From: Tetrahymena thermophila SB210
Lineage: Eukaryota > Ciliophora > Oligohymenophorea > Hymenostomatida > Tetrahymenidae
Direction of reading: 5' to 3'
DNA length: 64,000 bases
Assembly: GCF_000189635.1 (NCBI RefSeq)
Contig: NW_002476484.1
Coordinates: forward strand, 186,001 to 250,000
The notes beneath the pieces are model-generated. The model saw only the letters and a program-made list of their open reading frames with translations, did not search any database and was not told the origin of the DNA. Shown one piece after another: positions 1 to 11,769 of this stretch. Every line of letters begins with the position of its first letter. Positions within the stretch are counted from its first letter, which is position 1. The translations under genes and the position numbers were made by a program.

Positions 1-3000
1 AATTCTCGCATTAATGTTGACTGCTTTAATTTTTATTAATACTAAAGGAATTTTTTACCTTTGCTTACTAAATGGAATTATTTTAACATTAACTTTACTA
101 AAATGAAATCTAGGGATCCTCTCTTAATGTCAAACCAAACTTTTCATCTAGCTTTTGTTTCTTGATATTATGAGAATTTTTTAAATCTAAATCTATATCA
201 TAGAATAAGCCTTATCTATTTTACGGAGGACTTTACTTGCTTATAGTTTCGAATATTTACTCTTTAAGTGATGTAATATAATATAAATTTTTAGCATAAT
301 ATTGCTTAAAATCACCAAATACTTGCTAAGAATTGATATCCTATTAAATCTATGACTAAGATTTTAGTATTTACACTGACTGTGGTGATTAAGTATTATT
401 TTGGTGTTGATCTAAATTGTTAGTTTCAATGATCGATTTGTTTTTATTGTAATAATAGCTTAATTATGCAGATGGATTTTAAAATTGTTAACTTTAATGG
501 CGGTTAGAATTTATTTATTTGATATTTTGCTTTTTAGTAGTAGTAGTATAAAAGTAATAAGGACTAATAGCTTTTTATGGTGAATCTTTGCTAATATCAG
601 AATCATAATTAGTAGTAGTTGTATTTATATTTGTATTTCCTGTTCTTCTATCTGAAATATATCCATAATTTTTCGATACTGTGAAATAGTCTTTATTTGT
701 GTTCTATTATGTACTAGTAATACTACTATCAAAATGAATTGAGTCAACCAGTATGATCGTTTCTTACAGTTGCTATTTATGTTGTTTTCCTATTTATGAA
801 ATAGATTAAAGTAAATCCTGTTTTCTGTTTGTTTAAGGAGTTGATTAATCACTTGAAGAAAAGTTACTCTTTTTTCTTTGCAAATATGTCGTTTTCAAAT
901 TATTTTATATTTCAAGAGGGGAAACAATTTGATCACACGGTTCTTACTATTAGTATATTTAACTGTTGCTTTTAATTGGATTACAGTTTGATATATTAAG
1001 AGCCTTAAACTTTTGTTTAAATGAACAACTTTTTATTAATTTCCTTTGATCGATTTAGCTTTTATTATGAATAGATTTTTGTACTTAACCATCTACTTCT
1101 TCCTCTTCTTCTTGCAGAGAATTATTTTAATATGAAATGGTTTCTTTTGTAGTTTGATTCTCGTTATTCAAAAAGTCTTTAATTTGTATTGAATTTTTTT
1201 TTTTATCATTTTAATTAGGACTTGCTGTAGCATGTAAACTTGTGTCAATTTATTCTCCCTCTGTGAATTTAAAAATATTACTTTTTTAAGCTTAATGCTT
1301 TATATTTTTATCGTTTGTTTAGCAAAACAATGAAGTCGTTTTTTCTAGCTTATCAGGATTATAAAAATCATGGCCTTCGAGACTCTAAAGATTTGTGTGT
1401 ATTTTTTTAGTGCTTCTTTCATCGTTTGAATAGTTTTGCTGGGTTTTCAATAGCATTTAAGGATAATTTTAATCATATTCCTGAGTTTTATTTTATTTGG
1501 CAAAAAACATACTCATATTATTCCTTAGTGATTTTCTCTCAGATAATTCAAATAGTTTACCTTAATTGCTAGCTGATGTTTCTTAAGAAAAAGATTTTAA
1601 AGAATAATTTTTTGTCAGAGTATTATTTTAATCTCTTCTTGTAAGATAAAACTGCCTTTTCTGTTAAGCATTCAGCTTAGAACTGCTCTCTTCATCAAGT
1701 TCAGGAAAATTTTATTCGAAGTTATTATATGAATTACACTGAAAACTTTAAAAACTAGACTCGCTTTTTCTTGATCGTAGATTTTATTGCTTTACAAGAG
1801 ATAAAATTTTTATTTATTCTTTCAGATTTTAATCTTTCCACTAAATCTATCTCTGCTATGTGCTAAAAAAGACTTATAAACCATCCTTCGAATTGCTTAA
1901 ATACTGTAGCAAGATCTATCAATAAAATAACAATTTATTTTTTTAAATTTTAATAAAATAAAAAAATTGAAAAATTAGAAACCTTTTTCTAGATGACCAT
2001 AAGCTCTAATTCTTCGCTTATGCATTTAGCTTAATATTTTCTTGTTTATGTGTGATTGGTATCGATATCTTGGTTTGCCTCTTAATGCCCGAAATAAGAG
2101 TTTTCTGTTAAAATAGCTATTTTAACTCTTTTATATTTCTACATTTTGTCATTTATTTTGTTGTTTCGATTTAGCGAGTAGAGTCTTTATAGTTTTTATG
2201 ATGACTGTAATGTTTGGCTCATTTTTGAGATATCACTTTCAAACTCTTCTTGAATATTAGGAATAGTCTGGTTAGTTTCTTAAATTAATGACAATTTAGA
2301 GATCTCCACAACACCACTTTTTATAAAATAAATTTTATCTGCTTCTTATCCCTCTGTATAAATGATGTTATTGTAGTTATATTTCTAAGTAGTAATGTTA
2401 TGCAGCATTGAGTGAACCTTATTATTCGATAAGCATTAAATCATTTCAAATTTTTAAAGAAATTGTGTGTTCTTTAAGTCTTACTAAGTATGAATATGTC
2501 CAATTAATTTATCAAAACCCTCTTTATTCAAAGTAAGTAACCAGCTTTCTTCTCCACAAACCATAGTTGCAGTCCTATAAATTAATATTTTTTTGCAATT
2601 AAAACATTTCAAATTTCAAATAATTTCAGTAATTTAAAGAAAAATATTTTAAATAGCTTTTTTAAGATTAAATCCATTTAATTTTAAATCTAAAATAAAC
2701 TAATAAAACAAATCCTCATAATATATTGACAGCACTTCTCCTATATTTATTTATGCATAATTATATTACTTTTTAATCTTAATATTTAAATTGATTTATG
2801 AATTTTTATATTTAACTTGGTAGGATAAATGAGATATTAAAGTAGCTAAACAATAAATTAAATCCAAAATACCTTGTTTAATTAGTTAATAATGATATTT
2901 CTCCAAATGATTCACCTGGAATTATTTTTTTTTTGTTGAACATATTTGGAAATTTTTTTTTATAATATTGCTCCTCTTCACTTAACTAGTTTACTTTAAC

Positions 3001-4038
3001 ATATTGAGTTTGAGTGTCATTTTCGATACCTTTAGGAATAAATAAGAGCACTTTTCCTTTTAATAACATATAATACTTCTAACCGAGCTCACCTAAAATA
3101 ATATATTATGTGTTAATATAAAAAAGAAAGAGTTAAAAAAAATATAAATAAATGGAATGAATAATCCATAATAAATTTGGGAAATAAATGATCTTGTTTA
3201 TTAAAATCAAAAGAAATTAAATTCAAACTCAAATCAAATTAGGAAAAATTGTCTATTACCGTATTCAAAAATAACTTATCTTTTATCAAATTTTTCTAAT
3301 TTTAGATGTCTAAGTAGAAGTTTGACATCTAGCTCTTAAGATTATTCATTAAGTTTTTAGTTATTTTTAAAAATGCTGAATTAGCAAACAAAGTCTTTTA
3401 TAAATTTTAATTAAATATTGGAAAAGGCGTTCTTCTGTATAATATCTACAAAGACCTATGATAATATAAAATAGAGTCATTAATTATATTTATTTTTTGT
3501 AATTAATTAAAATGCATTTTCTTTAAGATTGCTTGTGATGTAAAATTAATATTTGATTGATCGATTAATTTATTCATTCATTTAGCTTATTATAGCCTTT
3601 TGTTTTCTTAGAAACCAGAAAACATAAGATTAATTATATAAAATATTAAATGAATACCAGTTACTAAACAGGATCGTTTAGCATGATATAGGTTAACTCT
3701 AAATTTAGCATCCTTTGTTCGTAGTCATTCTTTTATTTTTATATAGACTCCATCACTTTGTCAGGGTTTTTAATGGTGTCAAGATCAGCAGTGGTAAGTT
3801 CAATATATTTTTTTGGAAAATAATTGTCATCAGAAATGTATTTAATTTACTCCTACTTATTATGGTTTTTAAACATTCTAGATTAAAGATTTTGAATTAG
3901 CTCATCCAGATTGGAAATCAGACTTTTTAAAGATTTCAGATAAATTTATTTTATTTGTTTATCATTCAAATAATTAATCCTTTTATGCTGCTTTTCTTAA
4001 GATAGGTTCCCTGAATCATCATAATTAATTGATTGCAT
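1..4038 (-). CDS. Cyclic-nucleotide-binding domain protein (3' end outside window)
   Basis: Exons 4038-3658, 3455-3260, 3092-2873, 2574-1983 and 1915-1, phases consistent; the frame is still open at base 1, so the C-terminus is missing. At least 1101 residues are visible. The N-terminus (about 1-190) is helical and charged. From about residue 190 there is a cNMP-binding beta-roll with YYMLLKGKV and the phosphate-binding-cassette-like stretch PGESFGEISLLTNQTR. A second roll starts near residue 333 (IYTEGQEADKIYFIKSG) and contains a long insertion. After about 470 the protein is Gln/Asn/Ser-rich and low in complexity. No membrane segments are visible, so this is probably a soluble cAMP/cGMP sensor rather than a channel; no kinase domain is visible in the part present. 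The start ATG at 4038 is the first in the long N-terminal exon. The family assignment is firm; ligand and partner are unknown. Confidence 0.85.
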
Positions 4039-4374
4039 CTCTACTTTTAATTAAAATTTAAAAAGTTTAATAAAATTATGAAAAATAAATGAACGATTAT
4101 TAAAATAAATTATAATTAAAAAAAATTTAGTTTCACAAAAAAAAATAATTTTAAAATATTAAATCCAATTTTAAATAAATAAACAAATTCATTTCAATTT
4201 TAATTATTAATAATTTTTGAATCAATACTTGTTTCATGTAAATGAAATTCGATTTATATTTTTATGCTATAAAATCTGTTTTGGTATCTATCTATCTATC
4301 CTCTGAATAGTATATTAAACAAAAAAAAAATCAAATATTTATTATTAAAAAAAAATAATTAAATAAATAAATAA
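4039..4374. other. AT-rich intergenic spacer (divergent)
   Basis: Lies between the start of the minus-strand cNMP-binding gene and the broken kinase copy on the plus strand. It holds homopolymer runs and a short TATC repeat near 4288-4300. No coding signal seen. Confidence 0.6.
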
Positions 4375-5335
4375 ATGATTTTCAAATTAATCAAAAATAA
4401 AATTTTAACTACATATGATTTAGAGACTAAAGTTTCTTAACATCTAACTTAACCTTATTCAAATGTGACTGATAAATAAGAAGTGGATGATTAAGAAGAT
4501 ACTACTTCTTTTGATGAAAATAAATAATATTAAACTCAACCATTTTAACCTAACTAACTAATTTATTGGCTAACTTACCCAAATTAATAAATAAACAATC
4601 GAAATTTCGTTGTTCAAACCAAATTCATTGAAGGACAAATAGGAAGATATAAAGAAATCATATTTAATATCTACTACATTTCTTTTAAGTTTTAAGAAGT
4701 TAATGGAAAGTTAGATTATCCTAAAGGAGGATATAGTGTGTTTTTATTGTGAAAGACTAAAAAGATAGAAAATTAATTAGAAAGACAGTAATAAATTCAA
4801 TTTTTTTTATGTTATTATGATAATATAGTAAAAATTGCTTTATTTTCTCGTATATTAGTATATATATATATATAGATATATATTAAACAAACAAAAAAAC
4901 CAAATATTTATTTATTGAAAAATATAAATAAATGTTAATGAGAAATGAAATTTTAACTACACATGATTTAAATACTACAGTTTCTTAATATTTAACTTAA
5001 CCTTATTCAAAAGTGAGTGATAAATAAGAAGTGGATGATTAATTACTTACTACTTCTTATGATGAAAAAAAATAATAATAAACTCAACCATTTGAACCTA
5101 ATTAACTAATTTAATGGCTAACTTACCCAAATTAATAAACAATCGAAATATCGTTGTTCAAACCAAATGCATTAAAGGAGAAATAGGAAGATATAATGAA
5201 ATACATATTTAATATTGACTACATTTCTTTTAAATTTTAAGAAGTTAATGAAAAGTTAGATTATTCTAAAGGAGGATATAGTGATGTTTGTATTGTGAAA
5301 GACTAAAAAGATAGAAAATTAATTAGAAAGAAAGT
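4310..5335. repeat. Tandem partial gene duplication (about 480-bp unit)
   Basis: Unit 1 is about 4310-4790 and unit 2 about 4880-5335. Both begin with an A-rich leader containing caaatattta and share about 400 bases of coding sequence. The units are separated by a TA microsatellite (4858-4880). The second unit is fused to an intact kinase-like gene. Confidence 0.7.
4375..4795 (+). pseudogene. Truncated, frameshifted copy of the downstream kinase-like gene
   Basis: The first 420 bases closely match the 5' part of the gene at 4932. Compared with that copy there is a 4-base insertion (aataaataaa against aataaa, near 4592), further small indels, and a changed frame that ends at TGA 4750-4752 (125 codons). 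Sequence similarity continues past the stop to about 4790, including the stretch corresponding to the nucleotide-binding loop, and then stops. The catalytic half is absent. It could still be transcribed, but it looks like a decayed partial duplicate. Confidence 0.7.
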
Positions 5336-6251
5336 AACTAATCCTTCAGCTTTCCTTAATGAGTTACGCTTTTTTTAATAGATGGAAAATGAGTATTTAG
5401 TAAACATTTATTACTATTCTAAATGTGATTAGGAATTCTATTTAGAGAAAGGTGATGAAACTCTCTACTCATTTTTTAAGAAAAATACAATTAAGAACAG
5501 ATTTTTTTTGTTCCTCCTCTGCTTGACAATAATAGAAGCAGTAACATCGCTGCATGTCAGCAACATCTTCCATGGAGACATAAAACCCCAAAACATTATT
5601 ATTTTTTATAAAAATGGCTTCAAACTTGATAATTTACAGTAAGATTAAGATATTTGTATAAAAGATATTCAATAGTTTTTAGCAATAGAAAGCTTTTTGA
5701 AATTTGATTTCGAAGGCTTTTAAGGAAGTCCAGATTATAAATTTGTAGATAATGAGAATATAAATTTTAGTGATTTATTTAATGCTATTTATCGAAATAG
5801 TCATAAAGAAGAAATCAAATAAAACTATAAAAGCTTTTCTCAAATGCTTGAAAAATTATTCTGTGTTACGATTAAATTTATAGATTTTTAATCTTCTTCA
5901 AAACTCAATAGTGTATAAAAAATATGCTATTACACAAAAGCATTTACATGCAAAAAATTTATAAATAAAATGAAGAGTGAATATCTCAACTTCTTAGATA
6001 AGATGTATGTAGATCATTATAGCACATTCAGAACAATATTAATGATTTTAAATTTTCAATATATATAAAATTTTTATACACTAGATGACTCATCTAGCAT
6101 TTATAAAACTGAGGATTCAATCTTAAAATCGTTACTCTTATCTTATTAGTTTCATCTTGAAAATGTTTTTATTCAAAAAAAAGATGTCAATTAAACAGCT
6201 AAAAAATTATTAATCAAACTCCCTTTTTAAAATATTTAATTAACCTCATGA
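4932..6251 (+). CDS. Divergent protein-kinase-like protein
   Basis: Single open frame of 439 codons under the ciliate code, ending at TGA 6249-6251. The kinase fold begins near residue 114 with a short glycine loop (GGYSDVCIVKD) and a plausible VAIK lysine in KLIRKKV near 131. The catalytic loop is FHGDIKPQNII (HGD at 214-216), which keeps Asp, Lys and Asn. The place of the DFG motif holds KLDNLQ, so the metal-binding motif is altered, and no clear APE is seen. The N-terminal 110 residues are Q/T-rich and shared with the broken upstream copy. Such divergent kinases form large lineage-specific families in ciliates. Activity is doubtful but not excluded. No introns. Confidence 0.8.
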
Positions 6252-7502
6252 AAAAAATCAAAATCTATCAAATTATCCTACAATATAGATATATATATGC
6301 AATAAAGAAAGAAACCACACTTGATATTAATTCATTCATTCATTCATTCATTCTTCAATTTCTGAAACATTATTGTATTTTATGTATTTTAATTTATAGC
6401 TAAACTATTAATAACTCTCTTTGTATAGGAGAAAATAATTAAAATCACATTACTTGATTACATTATAATTTTACATTACTTTCAAAAAACTAATTAATTA
6501 TGTATACTCTTATAAACTTTATTTTCCAAATTATTTAAAATGTGTGGTTATTTTTTAACTCAAAATAAGTGGAAATAATGATAAAGTAATAAAAAGCTAC
6601 TAACTAAAAATGAAAAAAAATTCTACTTTTTTCTAAATAACCACATTGATATTAATTTATTCATTCTTCAATTTCTGAAAAATTATTGTATTTTATGTAA
6701 TTTAATTTATAGCTAAACTATTCTTAACTCTCGTATAATCAATAGTATATTATATTTTTAGCCAATAATTATTATTTAAATAAATTTATTTAGTTTTATT
6801 ATGAATAATTTAATAGGAGAAAATAATTAGAATCACATGACTTGATTACATTATAATTTTACATTAATTTCAAAAAACTAATTAATTATGTATACTCTTA
6901 TAAACTTTATTTTCTAAATTATTTAAAATGTGTGGTTATTTTTTAACTCAAAATAAGTGGAAATAACGATAAAGTAATAAAAAGCTACTAACTAAAAATG
7001 AAAAAAAATTCTACTTTTTTCTAAATAATCTCTTATTAATTAATTTAATACAGACAAAGATTATAAAGAAACTTCTTTGTGCTTTTATTCTCACATTCTA
7101 ATGAAAAAAAAACAACTTAAATAATTAACAATAGTACCATAACTCCTTAGATTCACCCAAGCTGAGGTTCTGAGGACATCATTTATTTTAGAATTTTTTT
7201 ATTTCAAAAATATAAAATATTATTAAAATCCTCCCTCTCAATTAAATTTAGTTTTGCAGTAATTATATTTTTGTAGGAGAAATTAGTGTAAATCTGAAGT
7301 ATAATAAACAAAATAAATGATAGAAAATTTTTGGTTGAACATCAATAATTTTAGTAACTAGATTTTCTTAATAAGAAATTTTATGTTTTCTTTTCAATAT
7401 TATCTGACTAATTTCAAATTAAATTTAGTAAAAAAATGTTTAATTTTATTATAATCAAAATCTTAAGTAAGCTGAATTAAATTAAAGATAATAAACAGAT
7501 CT
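6252..7502. other. Intergenic region containing a tandem duplication
   Basis: Between the kinase-like gene and the GILT gene, both on the plus strand. Most of it is a non-coding direct repeat (6314-7032). A 67-codon plus-strand frame at 7318-7500 has no recognisable content and ends at a TGA before the GILT start. Confidence 0.6.
6314..7032. repeat. Non-coding tandem direct duplication
   Basis: Copy 1 is about 6314-6640 and copy 2 about 6640-7032. Nearly every segment recurs in order: ccacattgatattaatt, tcttcaatttctgaaa, then gagaaaataatt, and the final ttctacttttttctaaataa. Copy 2 has about 80 extra bases (about 6731-6812), including tagccaataattatt; copy 1 has an expanded attc microsatellite. 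No ORF is shared. Confidence 0.8.
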
Positions 7503-8276
7503 ATGAATTTAATTAATGTTTAAATAATTTTGACTTTCATATACCTAAATGCTATTCGATTTGCATAATCAAAGCAATAATCTTTAATGAAATTGAAGGG
7601 TTAGAATTTAATCAAAAAATCATTTTAATAGAATTTAAATTTCTCCTCAAATAATAAATTGGATTTAGAAATATACTCTGAAGCTTTATGCCCTGATTGT
7701 TAACAATTTATTTTGGGACCTCTTTAAAAAGCTTTGAATGACGATATAATTTTGGATTATTTAAATATCAAAATTTATTTTTATGGAAATGCAGAAGAGG
7801 TTTTTGATCCTTAAACAAAATTATTTTCTTATAGATGCTAACATGGCCCAAAAGAGTGCGAAGGAAATAGAATTTCTAATTGCATTATGAATAAAATTAA
7901 CTCGATTAAAAAGGCGTTAGAGTTAATTATATGTGTAGAGGAAGAGATTAAAAGATATGCTTAGATTTAAATGGTAAATTACGATAAAATTCTAAATAAG
8001 TGCTACTAAAAAAAGAAAATATCTGCTTAGGACCTCAAGAAAATTGTAAAATGCAATTCAGGAGAAGAAGGAAATATTCTTTAGCATTTGGCAGCCCAAA
8101 AAACTGAATCCTAAACAGAATTATAATTCGTTCCTTGGATTTTAGTTGATGGAAAGTATGAAGTCTAATAATACAATTCAATCACTAAAGATTTAGTCAT
8201 TTTTGTTTGTGATTACTACAAATAAAATAGATCTGTTAATCTTCCATTTTGTCAATAAAATAAAGAATCTATCTGA
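7503..8276 (+). CDS. GILT-family thiol reductase (gamma-interferon-inducible lysosomal thiol reductase homologue)
   Basis: Intronless, 257 residues, a usual length for the family. Residues 1-23 form a signal peptide (hydrophobic core IILTFIYL). A CXXC redox centre, CPDC, is at 63-66 after the beta-strand LDLEIYSEAL. The family signature CQHGX2ECX2NX4C is complete at residues 112-127 (CQHGPKECEGNRISNC). Further cysteines lie in the C-terminal third, with the conserved VPWILVDGKY near the end. Members reduce disulfides in acidic endosomes or lysosomes; in a bacteria-eating ciliate a role in phagosomal protein digestion is a reasonable inference. The start is the first ATG after an in-frame TGA and begins the signal peptide. 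Confidence 0.93.
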
Positions 8277-8714
8277 TCAAGAAAATTATCATTTTTGATT
8301 AAAAAATTAATATCTGCCTTAAAAAACTTAAAAACGTATTAGCTAAATTAAATCAAAACAAGCTTATCATTTTGAATTGAAAAAAATATTAACTCAAAAA
8401 TTTATGTTGAATTAAATTAAAAAAGGAAAGAATGATTATTGCAAATGAACAATAAAATAAATATATTTTAGGTTATTTATTTTGCTTGGATAAATAATAA
8501 TTTTACTACAAAATGAAATGAAATAAAATAAATCGAATGATGGAGATCTATGTTATGTGATAGTTTATTTTTATTTTAATATAATATTAGTGAAATTTTC
8601 ATAAATAAATAAATTGTTTTTATTTATTTATTGATTGATTAATTAATTAATTTTGATAAATTTCGTTTAAATAGGATTTGTATGAAAATTTTTTATAAAA
8701 TTCTAGTGATTTGC
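8277..8714. other. Convergent intergenic spacer
   Basis: 3' ends of two genes face each other here. AT-rich, with no coding content found. Confidence 0.6.
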
Positions 8715-10917
8715 TCATTAGATTATGTTATAGTTATTATAAGAAGTTATATTGTTGTTGTGGTTGTTGTTGAATATGGAGTAATTTTACTCGTTGTTTA
8801 AATAATTTTGGCTTTTAAATAAGTCACCACTACCATTTAGATCGTTTAGATGATGCTATTAGTCTAGTAAATTTGAAGTATATTAAATGTCATTATGGAT
8901 CTGCTAATAATCATTCATTTCCTCTAAGTTTTGAGGTATCTTTGAAATATCCAGCTTCTCTGCATTATTAGCGTATTGGGATGACTAGTATATGCAAATA
9001 TTTTCTTACAATTATATTTTTTATTAGTGTTTAGGGATAGCCTATTCAAAGTTCGCGCACTGCTTTTAATTAAAATTATGCACATCTAAATTTTCATAGT
9101 TGGTGTAATTATAGCTCACATAAGGATACTAGTTTAGGTGGTTACTATTATGATTTTATCTATAATTCTGCTAATAAACTTGCTTATCAGACAAAGTATT
9201 TTATTCACCTTCAGAATCATTGTTTTGAACAACGGAATTGTTGTTTTCACTTAACATATTATTAGAATTGTTATCTTAAATTTAAATGTCTTAAATATCT
9301 TGCTGATCCTTAAGAGTATTTGAACTGGGATCTGAGTTTTATACTTAGTCATTAACTTCTTCATTAATACTTTCGTTTTGTATGGTTTGAAATTTTTAAT
9401 CCCTCAATTTACTATTTTGTTTTATATTCTAAAAGACGGATTAATTTTACTGGCGGAAATCTAGCTGATGCTTTGTTTGTGGGTGTTTTTTGTATTTACG
9501 CTTTTCTTTTGGAAGGCATTTTCCATTATTTTACATTATTTTTTCGTAGTAATCTGCATAATAATTCTCTAAAAAAATCTAACTTTCCAGCGAGTAATAA
9601 ATGTCTTCTTCAAAATCTTTCATATATTACTGGGTCTCATTATCAAGTGTTTGTCTGATGTTAAGCACTTACTTTACCATGTAAGGCTTCACATCAAATG
9701 TGATTGTAATGAGCATAAAAGGATAGAAAAATAAAACGTCAGGCTAAGTATTTTTACCAAAGTAGTTATCCATCTCGTAATCTACTTTCAATTCAATTCC
9801 ATCTAATGTAACTAGACTTATTGACTTCTCAATTTGCACATCTTTTACATTAAGAAACTTGCTTAAGTAATAAAAATAAAAGTTATTTCTTGTTTCTTTT
9901 GAAAAAAATTCGAACAATCCTCTTCTCAAAATTAGAGACCCTATTTGATCACCATTACCACCTAACAATTAACAAAGACCTTCACTCAGACCGAATTTAG
10001 CAATATCATGAGTTAGAGTGTGCACGTTAGATCTCACAATCATATAAAATTGAAATTTATTTTTGGTTATAATTTATTTTAAATACTATCTTGCATCAAC
10101 GAGAAATTCTTCAAATTGCTTATCAAAAGTTGGAATCAGCGATTTATAATCTAAATTGCTCTTCAAAAACTCTGCTTTCTTAATCTAACCTGTGACAAAT
10201 ATCTAATATTGTCTCAGCACTTTACCAAAATCATGAGCATATTTATCTGGATAATTTTCTAAAATTTCTATTATTTTTCTAAACTCCTTCAAACTATCCT
10301 ATGAATTTGTTAAATCAACCTCATTTGACATGTATTCTTTTAGAACTTCAACTTTAATAGGATTCTTAAAAGAATTAATTGCTGATATCTGACAATAAGG
10401 ATGTTCATCTTCCTTCATTCCAAAGTCTAAATCTACCATAACATCACCTGCAAGCATATAAACCGTCTACATTTTTAAATGTCTTACAATAGGAATTATT
10501 TCCATTTCTACTGCTTTTAAATTTTCTACAGGCTAATTTTCTTGATTTTCTTCATTTTCTATTGCACTAATCCCTACCAATGAGCAGGGTTTTTAAGTTT
10601 AAGATGTTTTTTATTTCTCATTTTATTAAACATTTGTGTTTTTCTATATTTAATTTTATTCATTTTTCTTGCTTTAATCTTTGGAAGTCCTAGCTTTATA
10701 GCTTTCTTTTTATAAAATAACAAAAATTTACTTCATTTTTTTCTTATAAAAACAATAATCAAATTTAATGTGAGCTATTTGTTAATATCAACTATGATAA
10801 ACCCAAACGCTACACTTTACTAGAATAAATGCCAATTATTTAATTACTGTCCTTTGTTATCTTCTTCTTAACTTCAAAAGAAACAAAAGAGTTTGAGTCC
10901 TTCTCTTCAATTTCCAT
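8715..10917 (-). CDS. Hypothetical protein: conserved-looking core, Asn/Gln-rich tail
   Basis: The main exon 10774-8715 is one open frame. A first exon 10917-10821 joined across a 46-nt GT...AG intron (10820-10775) keeps the frame and gives 718 residues; without it the first ATG is at 10736 (673 residues). The N-terminal 100 residues are Lys/Gln-rich. A folded core follows with MLAGDVMVDLDFGMK, FYMIVRSNVHTLTHDIAKFG, GSLILRRGLFEFF and SLVTLDGIELKVDYEMDNYF. The last 300 residues are Asn/Gln-rich. The core weakly recalls the C-terminal half of FCP1/SCP-type HAD phosphatases (an FLxxA...FxFYxIVRSN block, a later SLVTLDG block), but a clear DXDX(T/V) motif is not seen, so I do not assign that function. 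Confidence 0.75.
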
Positions 10918-11769
10918 AACTTTTTAGCTTAATCTAATTTATTTTTCTATTTTCTAAAATTTTCTTAAAAAGTTATAATCAATTGTATCGCTATTATAAT
11001 CTTTCACTTATTTTTAAGAATCTTGTTAAATTTTGATATGCACCCAATGATTTCAATTATATTATTAAAAAATTTATGAGTGAAAAATACGCCTTTTTTG
11101 AATTAATTAGCTGGTGTCAAAACAACTCTGTAATAACTTTATTTAGGAATTCAATAATTATACATCTTCTTTACCAAAAATTTACCATAAAACTTTCCTT
11201 CACTCATCATCTATATAAAAAGCTTCTCTACATTTTTACCACAGGATATTCGAACATAATTATAAAGAATCAAAAAAATAAATTAATAAATTAATCTTTT
11301 AACTTTTGAAATGGATTCAAAATAAAATAAAATTAATTTCATACTTAATAATAATTTTGATATTTTTATGTTAGAAATTTATTATTAATTTATTATTTTA
11401 ATTTGTAAAGAAGTTAGTTACTATTGAATTTTCAGAGTTTACTTTATCTTAAATTATTTTAGTAAAAGAGAAAAGTAAATAATTTATCATAATTGTTTTA
11501 TTAAGAATTACAATTATTTATTAGAGTTGTAAAAATTTTGTAAATTTAATTGAAATTAAGATAGCTTACTTATTACTTTGTTAAAAAATAAATAAAAAAA
11601 ATTACACGTATGTTTTTAGTTAGCTACACAAAAGAGTTACTCGATGAAGCAAATGTAATAATAAAGAAGTAATATAAATTAAAATCACTAAATAAATATA
11701 AAAAAAGTATTTTTATTGAAATTTAAAGGCAATCATCTATTCTTAATTTCATACTTCTACTTTATTTTT
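10918..11769. other. Intergenic region with open minus-strand debris
   Basis: Bases 11290-10990 read on the minus strand as protein-like frames (for example YYRVVLTPANQFKKGVFF) interrupted by in-frame TGA. This may be unresolved 5' exons of the gene ending at 8715 or a decayed fragment. The rest (11300-11769) is featureless AT-rich sequence. Confidence 0.4.

Noticed and set aside
9473-9658. Plus-strand 61-codon ORF
   Set aside because: Antisense to the main exon of the hypothetical minus-strand gene.
8715-10917. Calling the protein an FCP1-type CTD phosphatase
   Set aside because: The DXDX(T/V) nucleophile motif and the typical DDR block are not evident; similarity is only in block order.
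11076-11294. Plus-strand 72-codon ORF
   Set aside because: No domain, no upstream or downstream continuation; the opposite strand reads at least as well.
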